A stretch of DNA of 16,453 bases from an uncultured Acidimicrobiales bacterium (lineage in GTDB: Bacteria > Actinomycetota > Acidimicrobiia > Acidimicrobiales > UBA10347): positions 1 to 16,453 of the forward strand of contig CALDGN010000367.1 in assembly GCA_937942965.1 (NCBI GenBank). The letters run 5' to 3'. Under the pieces are notes generated by a model. It had not been told where the DNA came from and did no database searches. It saw only the letters and a list, made by a program, of their open reading frames with translations. Positions 6,688 to 15,413 of this stretch are shown here, in pieces (the first letter of the stretch is position 1; the number at the start of each line of letters is the position of its first letter). The translations under genes were made by a program, and so were the position numbers.

Positions 6688-7926
6688 CTACGCCTTCGCG
6701 GCCTCTGCGGGTGGCTTTGGTTCCTTTGGCAGGCCGAGCACCATCTCGCCGACAATGTTGCGCTGCACCTGGCTGGTGCCAGCGTAGATCGTTCCGGCGC
6801 GGGCGTTGAAGAACGTTCCCACCCAGCTGGCCGAGCTGTTCGGTGCGCCAGGCAGATCGGTCGAGAACGAGGTCATCGGGCGCTGACCCTCGATCCACAT
6901 GGCGTCGGCGCCGAGAATGTCCACGGACAGCTCGGTGACGGCCTTGTGGTATTCGCTCCAGTAGAGCTTGAACAGCGATTCGGCCGGTCCCGGCTGGTGG
7001 CCGTTCACGAAGCGGGTGAGCGTGCCCATGCCCATGAAGCGCATGACCTCGACCTTGGAATAGGCCCAGGCGAGACGTTGGCGGATGACCGGATCGTCGG
7101 CGACGCCGCGCTCCTTGGCCATTGCGAGCAGGCGATCGAGCTCGGTACGGAAGGCGATTGGCGTGGTCGCGGCAGCCTCGCCGCGCTCGTAGCCGAGCAG
7201 GGTCATCGCAACGGCCCAGCCGCCGTTGACTTCGCCGACCACATTTTCCTTGGCGGTACGGGCGTCGGTGAAGAAGGTCTCGTTGAATTCGCTCTCGCCG
7301 CTCATCATGGCAATCGGGCGGACTTCGACGCCGGGCTGTTCCATCGGCACGAGCAAGAACGTGATGCCCTTGTGCTTCGACGAGGTGAAGTCGGTGCGGG
7401 TAAGCACGAAGATCCAGTTGGCGGACATGCCTGCCGAGGTCCAGATCTTCTGGCCATTGATGACCCATTCGTCACCGTCAAGTTCGGCCTTGCACATGAG
7501 GGCAGCGAGGTCAGAGCCAGCGTTGGGTTCGCTGTAGCCCTGACAGAAGACGTACTCGCCGGCGATGATCTTCGGAAGGAACTCGGCCTTCATCTCGTCG
7601 GAGCCCCAGTTGAGGATCGTGTTGCCGACCATCTGGATGCTGAACACGTCGTTGTTGCCGCCGGTTGGCACGCCGGCCTTCTGGAACTCTTCGGCCATGA
7701 TGACCTTTTCGAGCGCGGACAAGCCGGCGCCGCCGTACTCGGCTGGCCAGCTCGGAGCAAGCAGGCGATTCGCCGACAGGATCTCGCGCCATTCGGCCAT
7801 AAAGGTCGCCAGCTGCTCTTCGTTGAGCGCGCCCATGCCCTGCCAGTCGGCGGGAAGGTGCTCGCCCAGGAATGCCTGGATCTTCTCCCGGTAGGCCTCG
7901 GCTTCTTCGCTGTAGGACGGATCCAT
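6688..7926 (-). CDS. Acyl-CoA dehydrogenase (FadE type)
   Basis: A flavoprotein that oxidises an acyl-CoA to the 2-enoyl-CoA, here 412 aa, close to the family norm of about 380-400. It shows WPAEYGGAGL, the FAD-binding signature FCQGYSEPNAGSDLA, WVINGQKIWTS, and the C-terminal IYAGTSQVQRNIVGEMVLGLP. E247 in GYERG falls near the position used as catalytic base by the isovaleryl- and long-chain-type enzymes, while the short/medium-chain base position near the C-terminus is Ala (YAGT). Many actinobacterial FadE proteins used on branched or steroid-side-chain substrates share this pattern. The start is ATG 7926, with GGGAG 5 nt upstream; the in-frame ATG at 7965 lacks such a site. It is transcribed alone, leftward, and diverges from the acetyltransferase gene. 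The substrate cannot be told from sequence. Confidence 0.93.
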   Translation of the reverse strand: MDPSYSEEAEAYREKIQAFLGEHLPADWQGMGALNEEQLATFMAEWREILSANRLLAPSWPAEYGGAGLSALEKVIMAEEFQKAGVPTGGNNDVFSIQMVGNTILNWGSDEMKAEFLPKIIAGEYVFCQGYSEPNAGSDLAALMCKAELDGDEWVINGQKIWTSAGMSANWIFVLTRTDFTSSKHKGITFLLVPMEQPGVEVRPIAMMSGESEFNETFFTDARTAKENVVGEVNGGWAVAMTLLGYERGEAAATTPIAFRTELDRLLAMAKERGVADDPVIRQRLAWAYSKVEVMRFMGMGTLTRFVNGHQPGPAESLFKLYWSEYHKAVTELSVDILGADAMWIEGQRPMTSFSTDLPGAPNSSASWVGTFFNARAGTIYAGTSQVQRNIVGEMVLGLPKEPKPPAEAAKA

Positions 7927-8109
7927 GAGTGCTCCCAATGACGTGCTGACCGTTGACAACCGCATGTCGACGGCATGTTCGTGCGACCTTCGACGCTACC
8001 GGCTGCCTCGCCGGTCTACCCAGCTGTCGTGGGCAATCGTGACGGGCCGCCCTCGCGGTTGGTAACCGTCCGCGTCTTGGCGGCCACGGCGTACCACGAT
8101 GACCACGTC
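7927..8109. other. Divergent gap, dehydrogenase/acetyltransferase
   Basis: Both flanking genes are transcribed away from this 183-bp stretch, so promoters for both should lie here. The minus-strand GGGAG site serves the dehydrogenase. GTTGACAAC at about 7952-7960 is a short near-palindrome. An in-frame open reading frame extends from 8110 back to an ATG at 7975, and the acetyltransferase could start there, which would shrink this gap to 48 bp. Confidence 0.4.
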
Positions 8110-9132
8110 ATGAAAGCCGTGCCGTTCGCCGAAATCGAGGACGAATACGACCAGCTCGTCGCTCGTTCGGCCGGCCATCTCGGCGCCGATCCTGTGTGCA
8201 CGACGACGCATTGGATCGTGCCTGCTGCAGCCGCATTCGCTCCCCGGGGTAAACCGCGGGTGTGGCGCGGCACGCACGGCATCGTCGCGCTCCTCGAGCA
8301 CGAGAACCCGAAGGGACCGGTGCTGACGTCGTTCGACACGGTGTGGGGCTTCGCCACACCGTTCGTCGGGCCTGACCCCGAAGCACTGATCGGGGAGGTC
8401 ATCGAGGACCTTCTCCCCCAGCTCGACTTCTACGCGTTGTCGATCTCTGGCGTGGATCCGGCGAGTCCGTTCTTCGAGGAACTCCAGCGACTCGCGCCGG
8501 TGGGCTACACCGACACGGCGGACCGGTGCGTCGGCGATCTGAGTGCCGGCTTCGAGGCGTGGCTTGCGCAACGGTCGAGCCGCTTCCGTCGCTCGCTCCG
8601 CACCGCACTGCGCGACACCGAGGACGCTGGGATCTCGGTCGAAGCGGTCTCGCCCACGTCTGCGCCCGAGGTGAACGCCGCCATCGAACGCATCCTCGCG
8701 ATCGAACGACGTAGCTGGAAGACCGAGGCGAAGAGCGGCCTGATCGGCACGGACCTCGGTTTCTTCACTCGCTCGATGAGCCAGCGGTTCGCCCGGTCCG
8801 GCGGCCTGCGGATCATGTTCGCAACCAGCGAGGATGTCGCGGTCGAAGATGTCGCGGGCGAGGGTGTAGCCGGTGCCTCAAGCGGCTCCGCCGACGTGGG
8901 GTATGTGATCGGTGGCGTCGTCGACGACCGGTACCGCGGCTTTCAGCACAGCTTCGATCGGGACTACGCCGACCTGTCCATCGGCAAGCTCTTGCAATAC
9001 CGCAACATCGAGTGGCTCTGCAGCGAAGGGATCACGGCCTACGACCTCGGTATGCACATGGACTACAAGGAGAGCTACACCGACCGCATCGAATCGACGA
9101 TCACGCTCATCGTCGCCGATACAACTCGCTAG
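8110..9132 (+). CDS. BioF2/CelD-like GNAT acetyltransferase
   Basis: The protein (340 aa from this start) resembles the Acetyltransf_6 (BioF2-like, CelD/FemAB-related) GNAT group, whose members transfer acyl or aminoacyl groups to wall, polysaccharide or small-molecule substrates. Visible features are the central helix RSSRFRRSLRTALRDTEDAGI, a core strand GYVIGGVVDDRYRGFQHSFD, and the closing block LSIGKLLQYRNIEWLCSEGI with YDLGMHMDYKESYTDR, all typical of this group's C-terminal GNAT fold. The ATG at 8110 fits the usual N-terminus (MKAVPFAEIEDEYDQL), but I see no ribosome-binding site; an in-frame ATG at 7975 would add 45 residues of non-conserved sequence. A small repeat expansion lies at residues 241-255. 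The acceptor is unknown. It is followed after 45 bp by the helicase gene and may be co-transcribed with it. Confidence 0.8.
   Translation: MKAVPFAEIEDEYDQLVARSAGHLGADPVCTTTHWIVPAAAAFAPRGKPRVWRGTHGIVALLEHENPKGPVLTSFDTVWGFATPFVGPDPEALIGEVIEDLLPQLDFYALSISGVDPASPFFEELQRLAPVGYTDTADRCVGDLSAGFEAWLAQRSSRFRRSLRTALRDTEDAGISVEAVSPTSAPEVNAAIERILAIERRSWKTEAKSGLIGTDLGFFTRSMSQRFARSGGLRIMFATSEDVAVEDVAGEGVAGASSGSADVGYVIGGVVDDRYRGFQHSFDRDYADLSIGKLLQYRNIEWLCSEGITAYDLGMHMDYKESYTDRIESTITLIVADTTR
8830..8874 (+). repeat. Three tandem 15-bp in-frame units
   Basis: Three consecutive 15-bp units, beginning GAGGATGTCGCGGTC, GAAGATGTCGCGGGC and GAGGGTGTAGCCGGT, encode EDVAV, EDVAG and EGVAG. They lie in the acetyltransferase between two core strands, so they would form a surface loop. 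Because each unit is a multiple of three, copy number can change without breaking the frame. Confidence 0.75.
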
Positions 9133-9153
9133 ACACCACACCGCTAGACACCA
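9127..9153. repeat. Direct repeat of CGCTAGACACCA
   Basis: CGCTAGACACCA occurs at 9127-9138 and again at 9142-9153, with 3 nt between the copies. The first copy contains the TAG stop of the acetyltransferase gene; the second reaches into the helicase leader, and its TAGACA could act as a weak -35. It may be a recent local duplication. Confidence 0.6.
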
Positions 9154-9165
9154 TGAACTCGCCCG

Positions 9166-9180
9166 TATCCTCGGGCCGTG
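9166..9180 (+). promoter_or_regulatory. Possible leaderless promoter of the helicase gene
   Basis: TATCCT at 9166-9171 lies 6 nt before the GTG at 9178, the spacing from a -10 box to the first transcribed base. No Shine-Dalgarno sequence precedes the GTG. Leaderless mRNAs are common in Actinobacteria. The candidate -35 (TAGACA, 9145-9150) has only a 15-bp spacer, so the call is tentative. Confidence 0.4.
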
Positions 9181-12100
9181 TCCGAGCAGTCAGCGCCAGG
9201 GGCTGAGACAGCCGAGGAGGACGCATCGTCGACCTCCGATGCGCCTCCAAAGCTCGTGCCTACCGCCCTCACGATCGCCGATCACGCCGCGCTCCGACGC
9301 AGGATCCGCGGCGCCCGGAAGATCCGCAAGGCAGGTCGACGCGCCGACGTCTTCGCCACGATCGCTGACGACGTTGCGGCGGCGGAGAAGCGGCTCGAAC
9401 GCCGACAGGCCAACCTCCCGAACTGCACGTATCCCGCCGAGCTCCCGATTACGGCTCGGCGCGACGAGCTCGTCGAGACGATTCGAGACAACCAGGTCGT
9501 GGTCATCGCTGGTGAGACCGGCTCAGGTAAGAGCACCCAGCTGCCCAAGATCTGCATCGATGCGGGCTTCGGCGTGCGAGGCACGATCGGCCACACCCAA
9601 CCTCGCCGCATCGCTGCTCGTTCGGTCGCAGCACGTGTCGCCGAAGAGCTCACGGTCGAGCTCGGCAAGACCGTCGGCTACGCGGTGCGATTCGACAACC
9701 GCACGACCGATCGCACGGCCATCAAGGTCATGACCGACGGCATCTTGCTGGCCGAGCTGACTCGCGATCCGGACCTGTTGGCCTACGACGTGATCATCGT
9801 CGACGAGGCCCACGAGCGCAGCATCAACATCGACTTCTTGCTCGGCTACCTGCACCAGCTCGTGCGACGGCGTCGAGACCTGCACGTGGTGATTACCTCG
9901 GCGACGATCGACACCGAGAAGATCGCGGCCCACTTCAACGACAGCACCCGTGGCGGCGACGGCGAGCCTGCGCCGATCATCGAGGTCTCGGGCCGCACCT
10001 ATCCGGTCGAGATTCGCTATCAGCCTCGCGACGAAGCTTCCGGCGACGGGTCGATCGAAGGCGCAGCGGGCAAACGCTCCGAGCGTGGCAACGCACGCGG
10101 CTCGAGCGGCCCGCTCGACGCACCGGGAGCCGTTCGCCGAGCGGTCGCCGAACTCATGCGCGAGGGCCCTGGCGATGTGCTGGTCTTCAGTAGCGGCGAA
10201 GCGGAGATCAACGACATCTGCGAATCCCTCCGGCGTCACGAGCCGGACCTCGAGGTCTTGCCGTTGTATGCGCGGCTCCCAACCCGGGACCAGCAAAAGG
10301 TCTTCGGGCCGAGCAAGCGCCGCCGCGTTGTCGTCTCGACCAACGTGGCCGAGACCTCGCTCACCGTGCCGGGCATTCGCTACGTGGTCGACCTGGGCGA
10401 AGCCCGCATCTCGCGCTTCAGCCAACGCACCAAGGTGCAGCGGCTCCCGATCGAAGGCATCTCCCAAGCGTCGGCCAACCAGCGCAGCGGCCGATGTGGG
10501 CGCCTCGGCCCCGGCATCGCAATCCGGTGCTACGCCGAAGATGACTTCGATGCTCGGGCCGAGTTCACCGAGCCAGAGATTCAGCGCACGAACCTGGCCA
10601 GCGTCATCTTGACTATGGCCGACCAAGGCCTCGGCACACCTGGCGAGTTCCCCTTCATCGACCCGCCCGAAGAACGAGCGATCGCCGACGGCGCCCGCCT
10701 GCTGCACGAACTCAACGCCGTCCAAGAGCCGAGCGTCGGCGCTGACTCGTCTGCCGGCAGCCGGCGCTGGCTCACCGATATCGGCCGCAAACTCGCCCGC
10801 CTGCCCGTCGATCCGCGTCTCGGAAGAATCGTGCTCGGCGGCGCCGACGAAGGCTGCTTGCACGAGGCCACGATCATCGCTGCCGCACTGGCCGTCCAGG
10901 ATCCCCGTGAACGCCCGAGGGACAAGCAAGCCGCAGCCGATGCCGCCCAGGAACGTTTCCGCAGCGACCACAGCGACTTTCTCACGTTGCTCCATCTGCA
11001 TCACGCCGGGGCCCAGCAACGACGCGATCTGAATCGCCGCAAGTTCGGGGGCTGGTGCCGCGACCACTTCCTGCATGCGCAGCGCATGATCGAGTGGTTC
11101 GACACGGTCGACCAGCTCAAGGACGCAAGCGACACGCTCAAGCTCACGCCGTCGTGGAGCAGCGACGTCAACATCGGCGACGGGCCAGCCGCCGAGGCGA
11201 TCGATATCGACGGCGGCCGGAACCGCAGCCGCGGCCCGGGCGAGGACGTCCACCGAGCGGTGCTCACTGGGCTTCTTAGCCAGATCGGCATGCGCGTCGA
11301 GCGGTCCAACGAGTACCTCGGCCCTCGCACCGCTCGATTCGTCATCCAGCCCGGTTCGAGCTGCTTCGAACGAAAGCCCGACTGGATCATGGCCGCCAGC
11401 CTCGTGGAGACAAGCCGGCTCTGGGCTCGAACGGTCGCGCCGCTCGACCCCGAGTGGGTCGAAGCCCCCGCCGCTCACCTGACGTCGACCGAGCTCGGCG
11501 ATATCGAGTGGGACCCGACCCGCGCTCGAGCGATGACGACCGAGACGATCCGGCTGCACGGTTTGCCGATTGTCGCCGACCGGTTCGCCCCGCTCGATCG
11601 ACACGACCAGGTCAAAGCGCGCGAGCTCTTCATCCACCATGCGCTGATCGAGGGCGAGTGGGACGACGTCGGCCACCTCTTCTTGAGCACGAACGAGTCG
11701 GTGCGCCACGAGGCCCGCAACTTGAGCGCTCGCTCTGTGCCGGCGGGCAGTGGTCGACGCAGCTTCGACGAGGAGTATCAGCGCGTCTGGTCGTTCTATG
11801 ACGCCGCGCTGCCCGACGATGTCACGAGTGCGGCCCACTTCGAACGCTGGTTCCGTCCGGCCACGGCCGACGATCCCCACCTGCTCGAGTTGTCGATCCA
11901 CGACCTGTTGGATCCCGAGGACCTGGTCGTTGACGAGAGCAGCTTCCCCGAGCAGGTCGAACACGGTGGCCTTGTCCTCGACGTCGACTACGTCGCCGAT
12001 GCAACCAGCGCCGGCAGCTCACTCGCCGTCGACCTTCCGATCACCGCGGTCGGGCAGCTCGAACCCACATCCTTTGTCGGGGTCGTCCCCGGCCACCGAC

Positions 12101-13284
12101 GCGACGCAGCGATCGCCTTGGTGCGCGCGCTACCAAAGCCGCAACGCAAGCGCCTCGTGCCGGTACCAGAGACGATCGACGCCGTCATGGAAGAGATCGG
12201 CGACCGCAGCGACTTCGCGCTCGCGCTTCGCCAAGGCCTGGAGCGTCGCTTGGGCGAACAGCTCCCGCTCGATGCGCTCGACCCTCGCACGCTGCCACCG
12301 AACCTGCGACCGCAATACCGCATCGTCAACGACAACGGTGACGTGCTCGCACGTGGCTACGACATCGCAGCGCTACGAGCCATGCTGGCGAGCGATCTCG
12401 AGCAGGCCCTTGATGATGGCGCCGACGGTGTCACCCATCCGGGAGCGGTGACATGGGAGTTCGGCGATCTACCCCGCGAAGTCACGGTCACGGCTCGGCA
12501 AGGCTCCACCGTCGCCTTCCCCGCCCTCGTCGATCGCACAGATCGCGTCGGCGTCGAGCTGTTCACCACCGCTGGGGAACAAGCGAGCGCGACATGGCAT
12601 GGCGCTCGACGTCTCTTACGTCTCACGGTTGCGGCACCATTGCGGCAGATGAACGCGGCGCTCAATCCCCAACGGATGCTCGCGCTTGAGCTCACGCCCC
12701 ATGGTGAGCGCGCAGCGTGGTTCGAAGACCTTACGCTCGCATGTCTGGGCACGATCATCGACGAAGCTGGCGCTCCTTGGACGACCGCCGACTTCACCGC
12801 ACTGCAGAAACGAGCACGGGCCGACCTGCCGACGTTGGCACGCGAGTGGTCTCCCGTCGCGGCCGAGATCATTGATGAGACCGCAGCGATTCGCATGGCG
12901 CTCGTCGCCGCTGACCGCCTTCCGGCCGATTGTGTCAACGACGCACGCCGCCATCTCGAACGGCTCACGTTCCCCGGTCACTTATCCGCGATCGGCGTCG
13001 GCCGTTTCGAGGCACTGCTCAAGTATCTGCGAGGTATTTCGCACCGGCTCGAGAAGCTGCCGTCGCGTATCGGTGCCGACCGCCAGTCGATGCAACAGAT
13101 CCTGGTCGTCGAAGATGCTTACGACACCGTCGTCGAGCATCTTCCGTGGTCCGCTGCGCTCGAAGAGATCGCGTGGTCACTCGAAGAGCTACGGGTATCG
13201 ATGTTCGCCCAACATCTCGGCACGACCGAACGAGTGAGCCCGTCACGTATTCGCCGCCGTCTCGAGAAGTTGACGGCCGCGTGA
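9178..13284 (+). CDS. hrpA: ATP-dependent RNA helicase HrpA-like (DEAH box)
   Basis: A cytoplasmic DEAH-box RNA helicase of 1368 aa, close to E. coli HrpA (about 1300). The motor domains show motif I GETGSGKST at 112-120, DEAH at 209-212, SAT at 241-243, the STNVAETSLTVPGIRYVVD block and motif VI QRSGRCGR at 435-442, all intact. A helicase-associated region with an OB-like part follows at about 480-800, and the large C-terminal DUF3418-type region found in HrpA proteins runs to the end. A hydrophilic, Gly/Ser-rich insertion of about 30 residues lies in the first motor-domain linker (about 285-315). HrpA homologues act in mRNA processing and in rescue of stalled ribosomes. The start is GTG 9178, possibly leaderless. 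Its last codons overlap the next gene (GTGA), which couples the helicase to an ECF transporter. The very long reverse-strand open frame inside it is a shadow of GC-rich codons. Confidence 0.95.
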   Translation: MSEQSAPGAETAEEDASSTSDAPPKLVPTALTIADHAALRRRIRGARKIRKAGRRADVFATIADDVAAAEKRLERRQANLPNCTYPAELPITARRDELVETIRDNQVVVIAGETGSGKSTQLPKICIDAGFGVRGTIGHTQPRRIAARSVAARVAEELTVELGKTVGYAVRFDNRTTDRTAIKVMTDGILLAELTRDPDLLAYDVIIVDEAHERSINIDFLLGYLHQLVRRRRDLHVVITSATIDTEKIAAHFNDSTRGGDGEPAPIIEVSGRTYPVEIRYQPRDEASGDGSIEGAAGKRSERGNARGSSGPLDAPGAVRRAVAELMREGPGDVLVFSSGEAEINDICESLRRHEPDLEVLPLYARLPTRDQQKVFGPSKRRRVVVSTNVAETSLTVPGIRYVVDLGEARISRFSQRTKVQRLPIEGISQASANQRSGRCGRLGPGIAIRCYAEDDFDARAEFTEPEIQRTNLASVILTMADQGLGTPGEFPFIDPPEERAIADGARLLHELNAVQEPSVGADSSAGSRRWLTDIGRKLARLPVDPRLGRIVLGGADEGCLHEATIIAAALAVQDPRERPRDKQAAADAAQERFRSDHSDFLTLLHLHHAGAQQRRDLNRRKFGGWCRDHFLHAQRMIEWFDTVDQLKDASDTLKLTPSWSSDVNIGDGPAAEAIDIDGGRNRSRGPGEDVHRAVLTGLLSQIGMRVERSNEYLGPRTARFVIQPGSSCFERKPDWIMAASLVETSRLWARTVAPLDPEWVEAPAAHLTSTELGDIEWDPTRARAMTTETIRLHGLPIVADRFAPLDRHDQVKARELFIHHALIEGEWDDVGHLFLSTNESVRHEARNLSARSVPAGSGRRSFDEEYQRVWSFYDAALPDDVTSAAHFERWFRPATADDPHLLELSIHDLLDPEDLVVDESSFPEQVEHGGLVLDVDYVADATSAGSSLAVDLPITAVGQLEPTSFVGVVPGHRRDAAIALVRALPKPQRKRLVPVPETIDAVMEEIGDRSDFALALRQGLERRLGEQLPLDALDPRTLPPNLRPQYRIVNDNGDVLARGYDIAALRAMLASDLEQALDDGADGVTHPGAVTWEFGDLPREVTVTARQGSTVAFPALVDRTDRVGVELFTTAGEQASATWHGARRLLRLTVAAPLRQMNAALNPQRMLALELTPHGERAAWFEDLTLACLGTIIDEAGAPWTTADFTALQKRARADLPTLAREWSPVAAEIIDETAAIRMALVAADRLPADCVNDARRHLERLTFPGHLSAIGVGRFEALLKYLRGISHRLEKLPSRIGADRQSMQQILVVEDAYDTVVEHLPWSAALEEIAWSLEELRVSMFAQHLGTTERVSPSRIRRRLEKLTAA

Positions 13285-15413
13285 GTAGGTCCAAGACAGC
13301 GAAGAACGCCACGCAGGGAACGCTTCCTGGCCCCCGCAAGGGACCGCTCGACGCGGCCGAGATGGCCGATGCCGCGCTGACTGCAGCAATGATTGTCGCA
13401 CTGCTGGCCGCTGGCCGAGTCCTCGCTGCCGGAAGCATGATGCAGGTCGTCGCCAGCTTCGTCGTCGCGGTGCTTGCCGCCCGGCGACGCACCCGAGCCG
13501 TCGTCATGGCCTCGACGGCGGCCGCATGCATCGCGTTGATCCTGGGTGGCCTCGGGCCGGTAAGCCAGGCCGCGTTGGCTGGCGTGTTCGGCTGGTGCGG
13601 AGGTCAGTCGCTGCGACGTGGCTGGGGTCGAATCCGCACCGTTGCCTTCACGCTGTTGGTCGCCTGGCCCGCGATGGTCGCCAGCGTGCTGCTGTTCTTC
13701 CCCGCCATCGCCATCAACCGCAAGCTTCGCGAACTGGTGTTTGAGAACGTCGAGAACCAGGCCGACGGTATGGCCAACATCCTTGGCGGAATTGGCTCGC
13801 TCTTTGACGCCGTTGGGCTCGGCATTGTTGATCGGGCACTCGGATCGGTCGGTAATAGATTGCAGAACCTCGCCGACTTCCTGATCGATAACTGGTTGCT
13901 TCTCATCCCAGCGACCGAGCTCGTCTACTCGGTCATCTATGCACTGCTGATTCGTGCCGTGGGCGGCGGAATCTTGCGCCGCCTCGAGCGGTCGCTCGTC
14001 GACCCGCTTGAACTCGATGTGCAGCCCGCGCCCGAGGGACCGCCGGTTCCGCTCGCGCTCAACGATGTCGTGCTCGAACGAAACGGCGTCCCGGTAACGG
14101 CGCCGCTCACGCTCGACGTCCAAGCCGGCGAGCATCTCGTGATCGAAGGACCGAACGGCGCCGGCAAGTCGACGCTGCTCGATGCGCTCGCGGGCTTAGA
14201 CAACCTCGGCAGTGTCGAGCGTCCGAGCGATGTCGTGGGTCTCGGCCACGTCGGCGGAACCGCTCGAGTCGGTCAGCGTCCCGAGGCGCAGGTCATCGGC
14301 ACCACCGTCGGCGAAGACCTGGCCTGGGGACTCGACGACGACTTCGACGTCACCGAGACCCTTGCCGGCGTCGGTCTCGAACTTCCCGAAGATCGCCCGA
14401 GCAGCGAACTGTCCGGCGGCGAGCTGCAGCGCCTGGCGCTCGCCTCAGCGCTGCGACGCAAGCCGAAGCTGCTCCTCGCCGACGAAGTCACCTCGATGCT
14501 CGACCCTCGCGAGCAGGCTCGCATCATCGACCGGCTCGAAGCCCTCGACGATGCGACGATCGTTCGCACGACGCACCGAGACGACGCCGTTGCCAGCGAC
14601 CGGCGCATCGTGATCCGTCGGGCCTCGCACAATGCAGTCCAGGCGGTCGATGCCGAAGCAGCCGCCAGCATGCACCAGGCCGGGCTGCAAACGATCCGCA
14701 CGAACGTCGGCGAGAACCGGCTGATCCGGTTGCGCGACGTCGCGTACTCCCATGCCGCGGGCAAGCCGTGGGCGCTCCCGGTCCTCCACGATGTCGACCT
14801 GTCGATCCACCGCTACGAGCTGGTGATCATCGAAGGCCGAAACGGCTCCGGCAAGACGACGCTGGCCCGCATCCTTGCCGGTCTCGAAACGCCGACGTCG
14901 GGCGAGGTCGACCGTGCCTCGGGTGTGCGCCGGGCCCTCGCTCATCAACACGTTCGCCTGCAGCTCCTTCGGGCAACCGTTGACGAGGAACTCACCTCGC
15001 TCGCGGGCGTGCGGACCGACCGCGAATCAACCGGCGGCGCCGACCAACAAGCGCGGACCGAGAACCTCGAAACCGCCATCAAGCTGTTCGAACTCGAACG
15101 CCTGAGCGGTCGCCGCATTGACGAGCTGAGCGGCGGCGAGCAACGCCGTGTCCTGCTCGCTGGCCTGGTCTCTCGTGGCGTATCGCTGCTCGTCCTCGAC
15201 GAACCGCTCGCTGGCCTCGATGCCGAGGGCCGTGCCGACCTGGCCAGGACGCTGGACTACGTCCGTCTCGCTGGCACCTCGATCGTGGTCGTGAGCCACG
15301 ACGTCGACTGGACGCCAAGCCACGTCAGCCAGCATCTGCAGCTCGAGGATGGTCGCCTGCGCTCGATCGCACCAGGCATCAGCGGCACGCCCCGCACCGG
15401 CGGTACGCCATGA
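13281..15413 (+). CDS. ECF transporter fusion: membrane S-like domain plus two ATPases
   Basis: A 710-residue fusion. Residues about 25-240 form a hydrophobic membrane domain with around six helices, like the DUF2232/YybS-type proteins related to ECF S components; this part is named by pattern only. Two ATPase domains then follow. The first has Walker A GPNGAGKST at 290-298, a Q-loop (VGQRPEAQ), LSGGE at 377-381 and Walker B LLLADE with D401 and E402. The second has GRNGSGKTT at 519-527, a Q-loop (LAHQ), LSGGE at 616-620, D640-E641 and a VVSHD H-loop. All catalytic residues are present in both. ECF importers take up vitamins or metal ions; nothing here names the cargo. The GTG start at 13281 overlaps the helicase stop as GTGA, and its own stop overlaps the start of the EcfT gene as ATGA. 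A longer frame back to 12930 is not credible because it reads the helicase in the wrong frame. Confidence 0.85.
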   Translation: MSRSKTAKNATQGTLPGPRKGPLDAAEMADAALTAAMIVALLAAGRVLAAGSMMQVVASFVVAVLAARRRTRAVVMASTAAACIALILGGLGPVSQAALAGVFGWCGGQSLRRGWGRIRTVAFTLLVAWPAMVASVLLFFPAIAINRKLRELVFENVENQADGMANILGGIGSLFDAVGLGIVDRALGSVGNRLQNLADFLIDNWLLLIPATELVYSVIYALLIRAVGGGILRRLERSLVDPLELDVQPAPEGPPVPLALNDVVLERNGVPVTAPLTLDVQAGEHLVIEGPNGAGKSTLLDALAGLDNLGSVERPSDVVGLGHVGGTARVGQRPEAQVIGTTVGEDLAWGLDDDFDVTETLAGVGLELPEDRPSSELSGGELQRLALASALRRKPKLLLADEVTSMLDPREQARIIDRLEALDDATIVRTTHRDDAVASDRRIVIRRASHNAVQAVDAEAAASMHQAGLQTIRTNVGENRLIRLRDVAYSHAAGKPWALPVLHDVDLSIHRYELVIIEGRNGSGKTTLARILAGLETPTSGEVDRASGVRRALAHQHVRLQLLRATVDEELTSLAGVRTDRESTGGADQQARTENLETAIKLFELERLSGRRIDELSGGEQRRVLLAGLVSRGVSLLVLDEPLAGLDAEGRADLARTLDYVRLAGTSIVVVSHDVDWTPSHVSQHLQLEDGRLRSIAPGISGTPRTGGTP

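Noticed and set aside
6946..7941. 331-codon plus-strand frame inside the acyl-CoA dehydrogenase
   Set aside because: It is the complement of a clear FadE gene and shows only His/Gly/Val-rich shadow sequence without a ribosome-binding site.
9523..11964. 813-codon open frame on the minus strand inside hrpA
   Set aside because: Its opposite frame encodes a textbook helicase with all motifs. The reverse frame has no domain I recognise, and long antisense frames are common in GC-rich genes.
12930..13280. Extension of the ECF fusion gene back to 12930
   Set aside because: The extra 117 residues are a basic, Arg-rich reading of the hrpA 3' end in another frame. The GTG at 13281 with a GTGA overlap explains the start.
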